The notes under the pieces were generated by a model. It was not told the DNA's origin. It ran no database searches and worked only from the letters and a program-made list of their open reading frames with translations. Position numbers and translations under genes: made by a program. 64,000 nt of DNA from the NCBI RefSeq assembly GCF_026230105.1, contig NC_079480.1:22672488-22736487 (forward strand), written 5' to 3'. Shown here piece after piece: positions 1 through 13,800 of this stretch; the stretch's first letter is position 1, and each line of letters starts with the position of its first letter. The stretch comes from Diorhabda sublineata (taxonomy: Eukaryota; Arthropoda; Insecta; Coleoptera; Chrysomelidae).

Positions 1-1003
1 AGTATAAAATTCAACTAACTTATTTTCTATTCATTAACTCGAAAATTTTTTTTCTCTATTTATCGTTTATTTAAGAATCATCCCTTTAATCTAACATTCG
101 AATTCATATCTTCGTATCGATAAACAAAAAATACTGAATACACTGTTTACACTACTACTCGCAATTACATTGTAACGCGCGTTCCAGAAACTGTTCTATT
201 TATACTGTGTTATCGAAATGTGCGTTAGACAGTGTAATTATAAGTGTTGGTGTAAACAGTGTTAAGTAAAAATCTAATATAACAAACGAGTAAGTAACGT
301 TAGATTGACGGTACTTGACATTAAGTACGTTATATCGGTGGTTAATCATCCTTGTCAAAAAGTGTACGCCAAACTGTCTCATGTAGTAGTAGATTAAAGT
401 ATAATTAAATTTCTACCGTAATAATACGCATGTCTTAATTGTTCGTGATAATCGTTTTTTTTAAATTTACTAATTTTGAAATTCATAAATATTTAATAAT
501 TAATCAGAGACTTACATCATAATAAGTTGTACACTATACCATTCTATGTAGTGGCGTTTATCGATGAACAGTGTAAAAGAATTAATAAGTGTACTCTGTT
601 TTTAAATTAGGAATTGGCAATTCTGCATAACTTGACATACGACATGTATAACCGGTCTCCATTTTGTTATTTTACTTGTGGTTTGTTGTTATTATTTAAA
701 AAAAATGTTTTTGTAGTGTGTGAACGTTTTTAATGATATAATTCGTTTTTTTTTTTCACAATAATTCTCATAGTTTGAAAGTAAAGTTGTTTATATTTGA
801 ATCTACGCACGTGTATAGCTTTTTTCTTCTAAAATAGTGTTGTGATACTTTTCGAATTGGAGGCTTAAATTCAACAAAAAATATATATTAGTGTACTTCT
901 CGTAAAATTTAAATTTCATAGAATATTTTATTTCAAAATGTATTTTGGGATATTGATTGAAACTCTTGGAAATTTCATCTTTGTGCATTTATTTTTCTAA
1001 AGT
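1..1003. other. AT-rich non-coding stretch
   Basis: No coding region is supported here; the short frames are rich in Phe, Ile, Asn and Lys as expected of AT-rich DNA. A 13-base inverted repeat (ACACTGTTTACAC at about 139-151 and its complement at about 251-263) could form a hairpin or be the remains of a small inverted-repeat element. It may be the intron upstream of the orphan exon at 1295-1404. Confidence 0.5.
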
Positions 1004-1138
1004 CCTTCAGTGCTGATTGTCCATGGTTTTGATATGAAAGAGACTTACGAGAACATGAAGTTCCTTCTTGAAAAAAGTAAATACAGTGAACACTACAGCC
1101 TCAGTAAAGTATCTATTGACTTAAGGACAAAAATTTAG
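1004..1138 (+). pseudogene. Decayed transposon-type ORF fragment
   Basis: The frame reads about 45 residues to a stop at 1136-1138 and contains MKETYENMKFLLEK followed by KYSEH. I recall this block (MKE-Y-N-K-LL-KI-Y-EH, normally followed by a GDLK...LG...CFLC motif) from a repetitive protein family that is abundant in arthropod and cnidarian genomes and behaves like a transposon or domesticated-element product. Here only the first part survives: after SEHYSLS the expected GDLK/CFLC part is absent and the frame ends. It is therefore best read as a dead fragment. Family membership is from memory and needs a protein search. Confidence 0.45.
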
Positions 1139-1294
1139 AAATTATGCATTAAACGAATCAAAAGTCTGTAAATTGGATATTTCCATAACTAATTTTCCAT
1201 TTTACCTCGTTTTGCATAATACTACTTATTTATTAATTAAAATTAATTAGATGTAAGTAAATGAATGAAATTTTGATGTTGTTTGTGTTAGTAG

Positions 1295-1404
1295 AATCTG
1301 ACAAGTTACGAGAAATGGCTGCAGCAGCGGAATCTCCACCAAAGGGAGCTTTCCAGTTTACCGATGATCAAGAATATCCCCCTTTAACGCAAATTTCCGA
1401 CTGA
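1295..1404 (+). CDS. Orphan terminal coding exon of an unidentified gene
   Basis: A splice acceptor (TTAGTAG, ending at 1294) is followed by an open frame of about 36 residues, with codons less AT-biased than the surroundings, ending in TGA at 1402-1404. The peptide begins ESDKLREMAAAAESPPKG and ends DDQEYPPLTQISD. The acidic-aromatic-PPL ending looks like a protein C-terminus, but I do not recognise the family. No convincing upstream exon is seen at 1-1290, so the rest of the gene probably lies before the window. A run containing AATAAA near 1710 could be its polyadenylation signal. Confidence 0.4.
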
Positions 1405-1900
1405 GATAGACTACAAGGTTACCAACAAATCGATCTGTTGCAATTGTCTGCCAAAGAGAGATTGCAACTTACCTGCATCTCGATTTTAGTCATACATCTT
1501 GTTGTTTGTCTGCTTGAAGATATTATTCTATTTACAATCGATTTTTTTATATAATAACTTTTTTCTCCCATATTTCATAGACATATCATCCCCAGGAAAT
1601 TTATTTAACAATTTTTTTTGTAAAAAAAAAACAATCATATCAAAGCTTATTTGACATATGGATGTTTTAGGAACACTAGGAATTATATATAAAAAGAAAA
1701 TGACTCAAAAATAAAATTGAATGTTATTTTTTTAAACTTATATAAACCCTAAAAAGGCTGAAAAATTAAAAAAAAATGCTAAATGTGGCTTTCCTGTATA
1801 TAAAACTGAACGCCATTAATCTCTTTTTATGGAACGAATTTTTTATCCTATAGAAAAATTTTTGTAAAATCATTTTTTTCATAACAAAAATGTGATATAT

Positions 1901-2296
1901 TCGAAAAGGTGGAGCAGGTTATCCTGTCATTTCCCATACATAACCTATAGAGTGACTGTCAACTGTCAGAATCAAATAGAGTTGCCGAATCAAAATTTTC
2001 GAAAAGATCGTTCAGGGTATCCTCTTATTTTCCATACATAATCTATAAAATGACTCAACTGTCACAATCAAATAGCGTTACCAAAACAAATTTTTCGAAA
2101 AGGGGGTTCAGGTTCGTTATCCTTTTATTTCCCATATATAACCTATAAAGTGATTGTCAGCTGTCAGAATAAAACATCGTTTTCGCATCAAAATTATTGA
2201 AAAGGTGGTTCGGGTTGGTTATCCTTTTATTTCCCATACATAACCTATAAAGTGAGTGTCAACTATCAGGATCAAATAGCGTTGCCAAATCAAACG
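1901..2296. repeat. About 100-base tandem repeat, four copies
   Basis: Four consecutive degenerate units begin near 1901, 1999, 2093 and 2195. Each carries TCGAAAAGG, a GGTTATCCT-like block, a CCCATACATAACCTATA-like block, GTCAACTGTCAGAATCAAAT and a GCGTTGCC-like end. Units differ by point changes and small indels, so the array is old. Confidence 0.85.
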
Positions 2297-2814
2297 TTCG
2301 AATTGGTTTCTTTGTAAAATTGAAATTTTTCATACTTTATTCAGTTTGCGGACCACTTTTTTTCTCGATTTTACAAATTTACTCAGAAAAAAAAATGGCT
2401 ACTAAAAAAATTGATTAGATAGTTAATTTTAACTTTTTTAATTCGGTATAAAGTTGATTTAATATCAAAATTAATTGTCGTTACACGTTATTGGGTGCTA
2501 TAAAAACAAAATTACTTACAATTCGAATCAAATATTGAAAAAAAATATTTATACGAGGTGGTGACCGAAAGTATGTTTGTTTATTGTTGGAATGTTATTT
2601 GAAAATATAATTTGTAATGACATTAAAGTAAATAATAATCTCCATGGTTGGATAAATGTTTTTCTTTGGAAAAACTCTTACTTTTTAATGCACGCTGTAT
2701 ATAATTCTTTAGGTCATATTGTACTTTTCTTTTGGTAAGTTATTTGTATCGAAACAAATATAAGTTGTAAGTAAATGTTTTGTTTTATTCCGTTTTTTAC
2801 GTTTTTATTAGAAA

Positions 2815-3970
2815 TGGAAGATAAATCGAAATATAAGAATAGAATTGAGCAGATTTTCGTGAAATGTGTTTTTGAATGGCAAAATGGGAAGAATTCAAGG
2901 GAAAGTATGGAACGAAGAGTAGGTAAAATTAACTAAAAATACTAATAAATGAAATGTAAAGGATAAATTTAAATAATGGAACAGGAAGAAAATTGGAACG
3001 GATAAGCAATATTAATGGAGAAAGAAGAGAAACATGAATAAAATTCAAACAAATTAACAAAAGTAATGAAAGAAGATACAAAAACAAAAGAATGGATAAC
3101 GAAAAGGAACAACAACAAATTTAAAACAAATGAGCCAAAATGATGGAGATTTGGCAAACAAGAACAAAATTGAAACAATTGTGGTGAAATAATGGAGAAA
3201 GATCAAATTTGAAACGAATTAACTGAAATAACGGAGAACGAAGAGAAACAAGAACAAATGAGCTGAAATAATGTAAAAAAAAAACGAAAAGATTCCAGAA
3301 TTTTGAGGAAAAAGAATGAACTAAAGATACGGAAAAATAAGACAATTGGGTGAATATAAAGGAAAAATGAAATTAAAGTCAAAGTCCTCAATGAAAAACC
3401 AAAGAAATGTGTTAATAAGAAATGGAAAATAGGAAAAATCTAGTTTTAACTTGAGCTTATAAGAATTCATCAATAATAAAGGAGAAGGAAACAAAATTCA
3501 AAAAGAATAAGTGGAAATAATGGAAAACACACTAAAAGATTTGAAAAGTAATAAAAACAAGGACAAAAATGATCTGAAATAGAAAGTTTGAAAGAAAATT
3601 TGGATATAAGGTAAAATGTTGGAAAAAAATTCAAATCAAAAAGCCTAGATCTGAATGGAAAGGAAAGACTGAAATCAGCTTAGAATCAAAAAGAATGATC
3701 CAAAATATTAAAAAACTAAAATTAATGATCTATTTTGGGGCTAGAATGGTATAAGGGTTGATTTGAACAAAGTAGATAAAAAAAACTGGAATAAGGGACC
3801 GAAACCAGCTTGGAATCAAAAAGAATGATAAGAAAACAGCTTAGACTCGAAGAGAATGAAACACTAAAATTGATATGAAGAATATTTTTTGAGGGTAGAA
3901 AGGTATAAGGGTTGAATTGAAGGACGTAGATCGAAAAAGGAACTGAAATAAAGCAAGGAGTGAAAAGATA
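2815..3970. repeat. Purine-rich degenerate low-complexity block
   Basis: The plus strand is almost entirely A and G for over 1 kb, built from variants of GGAGAAAGAAGAGAAACAAG. At its right end there is a longer duplicated unit: CAGCTTAGAATCAAAAAGAA (about 3675) recurs near 3810, and GTATAAGGGTTGA (about 3750) recurs near 3905, a period of about 140-155 bases. Frames on the opposite strand are Phe/Ser-rich artefacts of this composition. Confidence 0.75.
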
Positions 3971-4647
3971 TATTGAAAATCAGGTAGGTTAATACGCAAT
4001 TTTGAACCAAATATTTATTTTACTATTTCACCATACATATAAGTTAAATTATGTTTACAAGAAAAAAAACTATTATATACAAGGCGATATGAAATTGTCC
4101 ACCATAAAAACCAAAAAAATTCAATTTCAATTTAGAAAAATATTCATATCCGTTTTTTAAAAAATTCTTATCGACTATTTATTTTTTTTTCCTTATTTTT
4201 TTTTCAAGTTTACTTCACACTCTAACAAGTTATTATCAAATTTAAGCGATTCCTCAAACGATAAAATGATTCTTAAATCACTTTTTTTATCCGGACATCT
4301 CTATATCAATCTGAAACATGAAAAACAAAAAGAATAAAATCATTTTTTTTGCAATAATAATAAAACGAAAAATTACTTTTGAAAATCCCATGGTATTATC
4401 GACGACGATTTTTAAAACCACCTGTATATAGGTGAATAAGCAACGAAAATTTAATCATTATAATATAACTAAAAACAAGATATAATAAAAATTTTTATAG
4501 GTTATAATACCACCAAATCACATTAATTCGATTAAATCGTTGTTGTACTAAAAATTATTAAAAATTCTCATTAAATCTTATTTTTCGAACATCCCTCGTA
4601 AAAATTCCTCCACTAAATTTACCATCCCGTCAAAAAATAAACTCACC

Positions 4648-4823
4648 TCAATGCGGTCTACTTGAACGTGGTAAGTTGCACATTTCGCAGTTTTGCACAT
4701 CGGAATTGTTAAGAAAAGTACAAAAAGGGCACGTCCATTTCGGTCCGCTCGAACCACCAGGTGACGACGGTATAACACCGGAAGCGACACTTCCTGGTCT
4801 ATAAATATAAATAAATATATTCC

Positions 4824-4898
<75 letters not shown>

Positions 4899-7800
4899 GT
4901 CTAAAGACAAACTTTTTACCTCGAAGGCGGTGGAGAACTAGCGGCTATTAATTGCTCTAAAGTTGCCCAATGTTCAGATCTCGACCACTCTTCGGCGGCT
5001 TCTTTATCCTTATTTCTAAGGGCGGTGAGTAAAGGTTCTATATATTCCCGCATAGGCAACATCTCCATCGTGGATATATATAAAAGTAAATGGAAATCGT
5101 TTATAGCTATTAAAAATTCGTCAAATGCGAATTGTGACAGATAAGTCGAAAGTGCGTTAAAATCTTGAATATGACCATCGACGAGGCGATTTTCAACTGG
5201 AAATGGTTGTTTGGATGGATCGGTATTGAAAGTTCGTTGGGGAGTAACTGGAGTTGAAGCTGGAACATCGACTAACAGATATTCTACTGGCAGTGGTCGA
5301 GCTAAACGAGAAACCTCATTTCCGTACGAATCTTTTTCCTATAAGAGATTTAAACTATTAAATATTCACCTTTTATATAATAAAACGTGTATTTATTTAC
5401 TAAATAATTCGTATAAAAGGTAAATTTATCGATCAAAATTTGAATTTACCGCCATATCCATCTGTCGTTGAAACAAAAAAGTCCTACAAAGCCAAAGCCC
5501 AAGGTCAAATACAACAGGCGCATCGTTTCTACAAGCTTTCTAAATTAATACGGTCACAAATTTATATTAAGCGTTGCCGATTTAATAAATAAAACTCGTT
5601 GATTTCTAATATATAAAAAAATGAATAAAACTATGTTTTCAATCAATATAATAAATTTACTGTTATTAAACTATCATAAAATACAAAATTATACATAAAT
5701 ATATGTTTATTATACGTAGTATGGAATATTAATATATAGTGAAAACAAATAGTAATCTATATAAATACTGTTAATATATAATTTAAAAAAAAACTAATTT
5801 ATAATACAACTAAAAGTAATTCGTTCTATAAATAAATATAATGTCATAAATAAAATTATAAATATTTTGTTGTGAATTTGGCAACGTCCGAATCCGTTTT
5901 GTGTCAATGTTCATATAGATTTTATTGAAATTTGACGGAACGGGAATGTCAGTCGTCAACATGATGTGGCATATCGTAAAACGGCCACTGTAATTTTAAG
6001 TTTTTTTCGTAATCCTGCCGATATTCTCGGCACGAAATAATTATGTAATTAAAATTCGCATGGTAAATAATCGTCTGCCGTACCGAATATACGCATATAG
6101 TACAAAAACGCGAAAACTCGAAAGTTTTTAATTAACGACCAAAACACGTATCGTTTAATCGGATTTACTAAAAGGCTGTGTTACACATCGTAAAATATAT
6201 AACGGTAAGGTATTTAGCCAATAAATTTCCATTTAAGTATCAAATATACACAAAAACAGTAATGAATGCTTCGTTATAATTATCATGACCCATACACGAC
6301 GCAGTTCGGACCCACTTGTCGATTTTCTGTAAACAAAACACTTGGCGCGAACTGTATTAATAAATAATTTGTGTGAAATTTGTATTATTTACGTGAAATT
6401 GGGCTAATTTGATAAAATAAATGATGTTTATTTGTTTTAATATTTAAAAGAGGATGTCTCCCAACACATTTATACAGTAGAAATAATTATATCTAAGATA
6501 TTACAAAACCATGTATATTTCCTAATAATAAGCGGGTTAAATTGGTATTTTTCCTAAAATTTCGAAAGTACTATGGTTTCAATAACATTTTTTGGTTATA
6601 ATTTCTAATCTATCTTTAGTTGATATAATCATACACGTGGAAATTTGATTTTAACGATAAAAACCCTAAAAACACGTGGAAAACTAAAGTAACTATCTAA
6701 ATGAAGTTTTGAAATTCTGAAAATCGAATATAAATATGAAAAAGTTTGTAACTTGATAAAAAATAGTGTATTTGCTTCAATTTAGTAATAAAATTGTTTT
6801 CGGATAAACACTAACCTTACATTTTCAATTACGACATAAAGGTATTTAAAAAAATGTTCAATATACAGTATTATTCAAAAATGGTATTCCCAAGCCAATT
6901 TAATTTGTTTAAAAATTAATTAATTACACGTTTTTGGATTGTCAAATATTACGAGGGGTGAACGAAATTTTTTATAAATTAAGATAAGTAAATGACTTTA
7001 ATTGAAACAATTTAGGTTAGATCTGTAAAAAAAACTTGGATATGATAGTATTGAATTTTTTTGGGATAAATTGTAACAATTTATTTCATTATAGAAATGG
7101 ATACTTAGGCCCAAACTACAAAATATGTCAAAAACTGATTGAAAAATAAGTTTTTATGTTATGAGTTGATAATATTTAGAAATATATTGAAAATTGACAC
7201 AATAAGGAGGTTTTAAAAGATATATGAGTTTTTTTGGTCGATACGGTGTTAAATACAAAAATTACTTTGATATACATGTGGTATGTTTTTTCACAAAGAT
7301 GAAGATTAAGGATATATGAAAATACGCCCAAAAAATAATGACAAAGATATGTTTTTCAATTCTTATTACATTTTTTCAATAGGATATTGAATGCAATAAC
7401 TGGTCAGATATTTTTTTTGTTGTGAAAGTGTTAAATGCAAAAAATGCGTTATCTTCAGTATTTAGAAGTTTGTTTTTCGATATTAATGTGTTACTATTAG
7501 TATTTATGAATATTTTTTTACATTGAGGTGTTAAATGACAAAATTGGTCCAATATTTTCAATATTTATGAGGTTTTTTTGAATCTAAAGTGTTAAATGCA
7601 AAAATTACTTAATTTTCAGTAATATTTGACGTTAAAGTGACAAGGATATTTGAAAATATGCTCTAAAAATGCTAAAGAGAGTTTTTTCAATTTTTTTTCA
7701 AAAACAATGCATTAAATGCAAATATTAATTCGATATGTTCAGCTTTCATAACTTTTTTAACATTCAAGTGTTACTTGAAAAAATTAGCTCGATTTTCAAA

Positions 7801-10800
7801 ATATTTTCAACTTCAAGTGTGTTAAATGCATAAATTAGCCCGATGTCAGTATTTTTTGTAGTTTAGATGTTAAAAGCAATAATCAACCTGATATGATGAG
7901 AATTTATGATTCTTTTAGACGTTAAATTTTTGAATTAAATTCTTAACAACGTGTTAAATGCAAAACACTGATAAAATTGTTAAATGCAAAACTTCGTTTC
8001 ATACAAACGTAGTACATTAGATTAGAATTAGAACGTAGAAATATTTGAAACAGTCAAAAATTTGTCGAAAAAAAAAATAATTTAGGTGGAATATTAATTG
8101 TAGTTGATAAATAATTTAATTAACAACAAATTTTTGTGAAACAAAATCATTTTTTTTTTAATCAAATAAATATGGAATTAGACTTTTTTGTGTTGTTTTT
8201 TTTGCAAAAAATTGTTTTCTAAACATTCTCTGATTTATAATTCAACCCGACAACATGGCTGGCGTATTAATAAATATGACGTACAAGTTACAACGTTGCC
8301 GGTTTGGATGAATTATCGTGATATTTAAATACTTTTTGTTAATTTTGATTTTTTATGAACACATGACACGATTTCTATTTTGTAATATAATTTCAGAAAT
8401 GGAATCCGTAGTACCAGAATTCGAAGAATTAATGTTGTGCGGATATTGTAAGCAAAAGTTCAACGAAACCGACCAAAGTCCGAAACTGTTGTCCTGCAAA
8501 CATTATTTTTGTTTGCAATGCATGCGCACGAATCTGACCAAAGGCCAGGAACTGTACTGCGTACATTGTTGGAAGAGAACCGAAATCGGCGAACTAGGAC
8601 CGGAATCCCTGCCGACTTACAACCCCGTATTGTGTCTAACCAAGAATTTTTCCCAGTTGAAATTGGGCGTGAAACCGCCCGATAAAAAAGTGATATCGGA
8701 AAATTGTCACACGCACGCCATGCCTTTGGCGTTGTGGTGCCACACGTGTTGCTCGCCGGTATGTCGCGCATGCGCCACCACCACCGACCACTCCTCGCAC
8801 CAAATCAAATCGCAAAACGAAGCTAAAGATCAGCTAATCGCCGAATTACAAATCGATCTGGCATCGATGAACAAAATGCTATCCGAGATACAAAGACTTA
8901 TAATGCAACAGCGCGAATTCTTACTTAAAATATTGGAGGCTTGCGTCACGTTGAAGACGTACGTCGAAGCGGAACTCACCAATAACGTATCGCATTTCGA
9001 ATTGACCGACACCAGGGACACTTTGGCGAAATTGCGCTTGAATTTATCGATGGCGGAAAGTCTTTCGGACGTCCACAATTTGTATTCGAGCGTCAATATC
9101 GAAAAGCAACGTCTCCAACTCCGCTATCAGGAGATGTACCTCCAATGCCAACTCGACGATCTCATCAGGAATTCGAGCGTCATATTCGATTTCCAATTGT
9201 TGAAACAAGCGCTTAGTAATATACATAACGGCGAAACGATCTACCCAGGAAATTCTCGAATACTTCCCGCCTCCCAACAAAATCCCATTCTATTTTTAGC
9301 GAATTATTGTATGTCGCAACTTTATTCTCGACAGATGTTGTCCAAACAAACAGTCAACGGTAATTTGGATTACCACAACCACAATTCCATCCCGCCTATC
9401 AACTACCTCCCTCACAATCCACCCCAACCGCATCTCGTTATATCCGCCCCGAAGAACATCTATCAGGAAAACAACATCATGGTGCAAAATATGATGCCGT
9501 CGCCGCAAATAAGAAACCCCGCGAGTATGTGTCCCTTGTATTATTTCAATATCGAAGTGAGCGGTACGCAATTGGGTAGAATCGTCATCGAAGTACGCGC
9601 CGACGTGGCCCCCAAGATGGCCAAGAACTTTGGGGTGTTGACTACCGGCGAAGCCGGCATGGGTTACAAGGGATGCCACATATTTCAATGCTGGGAAGGG
9701 GAGAGCGTCATCACGGGGGATTTCGAATTGAATAACGGTAGAGGCGGTAGATCCATTTTCGAGGAATCGTATTTTTTACCGGACGATACCAAGTTGATGG
9801 CGGTGAGGGGTACGGTCGGTATGAGACGCACCCAAAAACGACACGATAATTTGGGTATGGTCGGATCGCAGTTTCGTATTATTTTGCAAGAGATGCGAGG
9901 GTTCACGGGAATTTTCGGACACGTCGTCGAAGGGTTGGAATTAGTCGAAAAGATAAGTACGTACGGGGATACGGCGGGTAAACCGACGAAAAATATTTTG
10001 ATATCGAAATGTGGTAAACTGTAACGTTTCTTGTTTGTTTTCGTTTTTTTTTTGTTGTTGTTGTTGTTGTTAAGGCGATTCGAAAATCTAACACGAACAT
10101 AATGTCGGTAATTGTAATTTGGATTCAGTAAAAATATTAATGCGACGAATATTAGGTAAGATTTTATTGATTTTTTTTTTTATATAAAAAAGCAGTTTGC
10201 GTTGACTTTCACGATAATTTTCAATCGAAAATGATGCTTAATCTTATTGTTAAGCAGATTCCTGGGTAAATATTCTATTAAATTGAAATTATACGTGGTT
10301 ACTGACTTTTTCCGCGGAAAAAATTCCATTTTAACAGCAGTTTCTGACTTTCCTCGCACCTTTTTAACTTTTAAACGTAAAAATTTTTCTTAAAATATCA
10401 CGGTGTCAAGAATTTATAACTTTTCCTGTGCCTTTTTCAACTTTTGAACGTAAAATTTCGACAAAAACAGCAATTTTTGATTTTCGCGCGTCAATTTTAA
10501 CTTTTAAACGTGAAAATGTTCAGTTCACATGAATTTACGACTATTCCGGCACCTTTTCCATTGTTTACATGTGAAAATTTTCATGTACCCGCGCCCATTC
10601 TCACATGGTCATAGTAACAGAAATTTATAATTTTTCCCGCGTCTATTTCAACTTTTAAACGTAAAAATGTTACAGTGACAAGAATTTATAACTTTTCCCG
10701 CCCTTTTTTTAACTTTCAAACGTAAAAATGTCACGTTGCCAGCAACTTAAAACTTTTACCGCGCATTTAACTTTCAATCGTAAAAATTTCCATGGTAATA

Positions 10801-13800
10801 GGAACTTTTAACTTTTCCCGCACCTATTCCATTGTTTAAACGTGAAAAATTTCCATAGTAACAGCAGTTCTGACTTTTCCCGCGTCTATTTAGTCCCATA
10901 TCGGCTGCTCGGACTACTAACTAAGTCAATAATAACTATTTAAACAATGCTTAGAATTGTTCTGTCATTGTTTAGTCAAAAATAGGCTATTTTGACTTGG
11001 TGATTTTATATTTAAGTCAATAAGACTCGTCAGTTAATATTTTGACTTTGTGAAAAAGTGGCAAGTCAATAGTAATCGTTATGAGACTTTTTAGTTATAA
11101 TTTCATACCATTCCGACAATTAGTTAATCTACAATTAGCTACTTTATCTTCATAAGACTCTTAACTGAGTCAATAGTAGCTGTTCTGTCGCGTTTTAGTT
11201 AGAACTTAATACTATTCTGACATTATACAATCGAAAATTAGCTAATCTGACTTGATAAGTAAATTTCTAATCAAAATTTTAGTCAAAATGTGTTAATATT
11301 CTGACGTTATCTAGTTAAAAATTCGCTATTCCAATTTAATGTAAATCTTTAGTAACTATTCTGATAAATTTGATTCAAAATTCAATAATAACGACATTAT
11401 TATCTATTCTGACTTTCTACGACAGTAATTAATTAAATAGTAGCTGTTCTGTGACGTTTTTGATGAAATTTGGTTGTATCTGACATACAGCTATTCTAAT
11501 AATAACTTAGTGAACAAATAATAGCTATTCTGACTTTTGTAATAGCAATCAATTGGATATTAACTATTCTGATATTTTTTAGTTAAATTTTAGTACTACT
11601 CCAACATCAATTCACCCGAAATTTACTAAGCTGATTTCGTTTAGTAATAACTAAGTCGATATTAGCTATTTTTACACTTTTTATTTAAAGTTTAGTACTA
11701 CTTCGACTTCGTTTAAGAATAACTAAGTCAATAACACCTATTCTGATACTTTAGCTAAAAGTTTAGTACTATTTTGAATTCTTTTAATAATAACTAAGTC
11801 AATATTAGCTATTTTGACATTTGTCATTTAAAGTTTAGTACTATTATGACTTCGTTTAATCATAACTAAGTCAATACTAGCTATTTTGATACTTTTTTTC
11901 ACAATTTAGTACTATTTTGACTTATTTTAGTAATAACTAAGTCAATATCAGCTATTCTGATACTTTTTATTTAAAATTTAGTACTATTATGACTTTTTTT
12001 AATAATAACTAAGTCAATAACAGCTATTCTGATACTTTTTAGCTAAATTTTAGTACTATTTCGACTTCTTTTAGTAATAACTAAGTCAATATCAGATATT
12101 CTGATACTTTTGGCTGATGTTTAGTACTATTTTGAGTTATTTTAATAATAACTGAGTCAATACTAGCTGTTTTGATACTTTTTAGTGAATATTAGCTATT
12201 CTACGACTGTATTTCGTTAAGAAAAAGCCCGCGCAAACTGCTTAAAGACGTATATCCATCTTTTTGGTTTCGTAGATATTACGACATATCTTTTTATTTA
12301 ATTGAGAAAATTTAAACGTCAAAAATATAAAAAATATATACGTGTATAATAAAAAAAAGAAAAAAATGTATTTGTGTATAAATGAAGCAATTGACTAGAT
12401 GTTTTTTAATGTGTAGCTTGAGTCAAACTGCAATTTTAGCTTCCTCTGGTTGTTAAAAACAGAATATCAAAAAAATTTGGGAAAAAAAATTAAAAATAGT
12501 AACGATTTACTTCCAATAAACAAAACGAAACCGTATTTCTTAGTACAATTCTATCTATTCGAGAAAGAAAAAAAAATGAAAACAAATATATATATATATA
12601 TATATCTATATATACCGTGTTAGCTTAAAAAAAACCTATCGAATTCCGAAATATACTATATTTTCTTAAATATGCAAAAATATATAGATAAAAATAGATA
12701 TTTTTATTGTTGTCGTTTTTAGCTTTAGCTTTTAAGTGTAATTTGTTATGTTTGGAAGAGCGTACGAAATGTTAAAGATAAATATAGTTTAAAACACGAA
12801 AATTTCGCAGGGAAAATTCAATAATATGAATAAACCAGTACTTTATTTGTGACTTGGCAACATCTCGTATCTACAAAACATATATCGACATACTACTTAG
12901 ATTAGACAACCGTAAATCGACGATCAAAGACAAAGAGGTTTCCTTAAAAGTGAATACAATTAGTATTTGTCTATGAACAGCCTACGTTGTTCCTTTTTTT
13001 GGAAACAAGACCTATCGGGGCCCGAAACTAACACGAGCGCGGTTTAAACACTTGAAAAGGTCTCACAATTTGACCTAATAACATCAAAAGTGACCTATGA
13101 ACTGTCGGGATGTTCTTTACGTGGTAATCCATCTGATTGGGTTCAAAAAACTTTTTCGTGCCAGTTATAGATTGTTTCGGACCTCTCGGTGTCTTAAATC
13201 GAATTATTCATCGGTCAAATAGGATAGGAGCTTTTGTCGAGTCACTACGCCCTTAATTAGCAAACTGTGAATCTAGCACAAACTTTATTCAAGGCTGATC
13301 CGTTTTTGTTCCCAGTTATAATAAAAAAAATTGGCAAAGGTATCATTTTTATTTCAATATTTACCCTATCCGTACGTAAATAGCAACCCATGTATAATTT
13401 AAGAAATTATCCACTGAATGAATTATGAATCTACGATGGAATTAAACTATTTAAACGAAAGTATCGAATCGCCGTGCAATGCTCGACACGATTCACTTAT
13501 GTATGTCGACTGTCGGGTACGAAATAATTCGTTAGCAAATTTTAACGCAATTTCTGTTCTTTACTCGTGTTTATTTTATCTTTTGAACGTAAAAATTCCA
13601 TTTCAAAAGTAATTTCCGACTTTCTCACGCATATTTCATCTTTTCAACGTGAAAATTTCGTGTTAACAGTAATTTCCGACTTTTCCCACGCATGTTTTAT
13701 CTTTTAAACGTAAAAAATTTATGTTAACAGTAACTTCCGACATTTCCCACGCATATTTCATCTTTAAAACGTAAAAATTCCATGTCAACAGTAATTTCTG

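Larger units (their letters stand above)
1405..4647. other. Intergenic DNA dominated by simple and tandem repeats
   Basis: No gene is supported. The stretch holds the 100-base tandem repeat at 1901-2296, the purine-rich low-complexity block at about 2815-3970, and the 3' flank of Npl4 (minus strand) at its right end. A TACGAGG-type motif lies at about 2550-2560, and in reverse at about 4586-4600. Confidence 0.6.

Noticed and set aside
2969..3391. Three overlapping Phe/Ser-rich minus-strand frames
   Set aside because: They arise from the purine-rich low-complexity block; composition, not selection, keeps them open.
4578..4910. Long minus-strand frame rich in alternating Tyr-Ile
   Set aside because: It is the (AT)n microsatellite read through; the real coding part here is the Npl4 last exon in a different frame. 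The same applies to frames across 28384-28539, 35266-35538 and 54700-54978.
5447..5591. Plus-strand frame with PPYPSVVETKKSYK and AHRFYKLSKLI
   Set aside because: It looks protein-like, but it has no acceptor, no recognised family and lies in Npl4 intron 7; too weak to call a gene.
8318..8398. N-terminal extension of the RING/B-box protein (hydrophobic, signal-peptide-like)
   Set aside because: A good splice acceptor (TTTCAG) lies just before the ATG at 8399 and the extension has intron-like T-rich composition, so it is most likely intron rather than a signal peptide.
8460..10100. Minus-strand frames opposite the RING/B-box/cyclophilin gene
   Set aside because: They are shadows of the plus-strand coding region, which has clear domains.
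10900..12200. CRISPR-like regular repeat array
   Set aside because: The units are head-to-tail and degenerate throughout, without unique spacers, in a eukaryotic intron.
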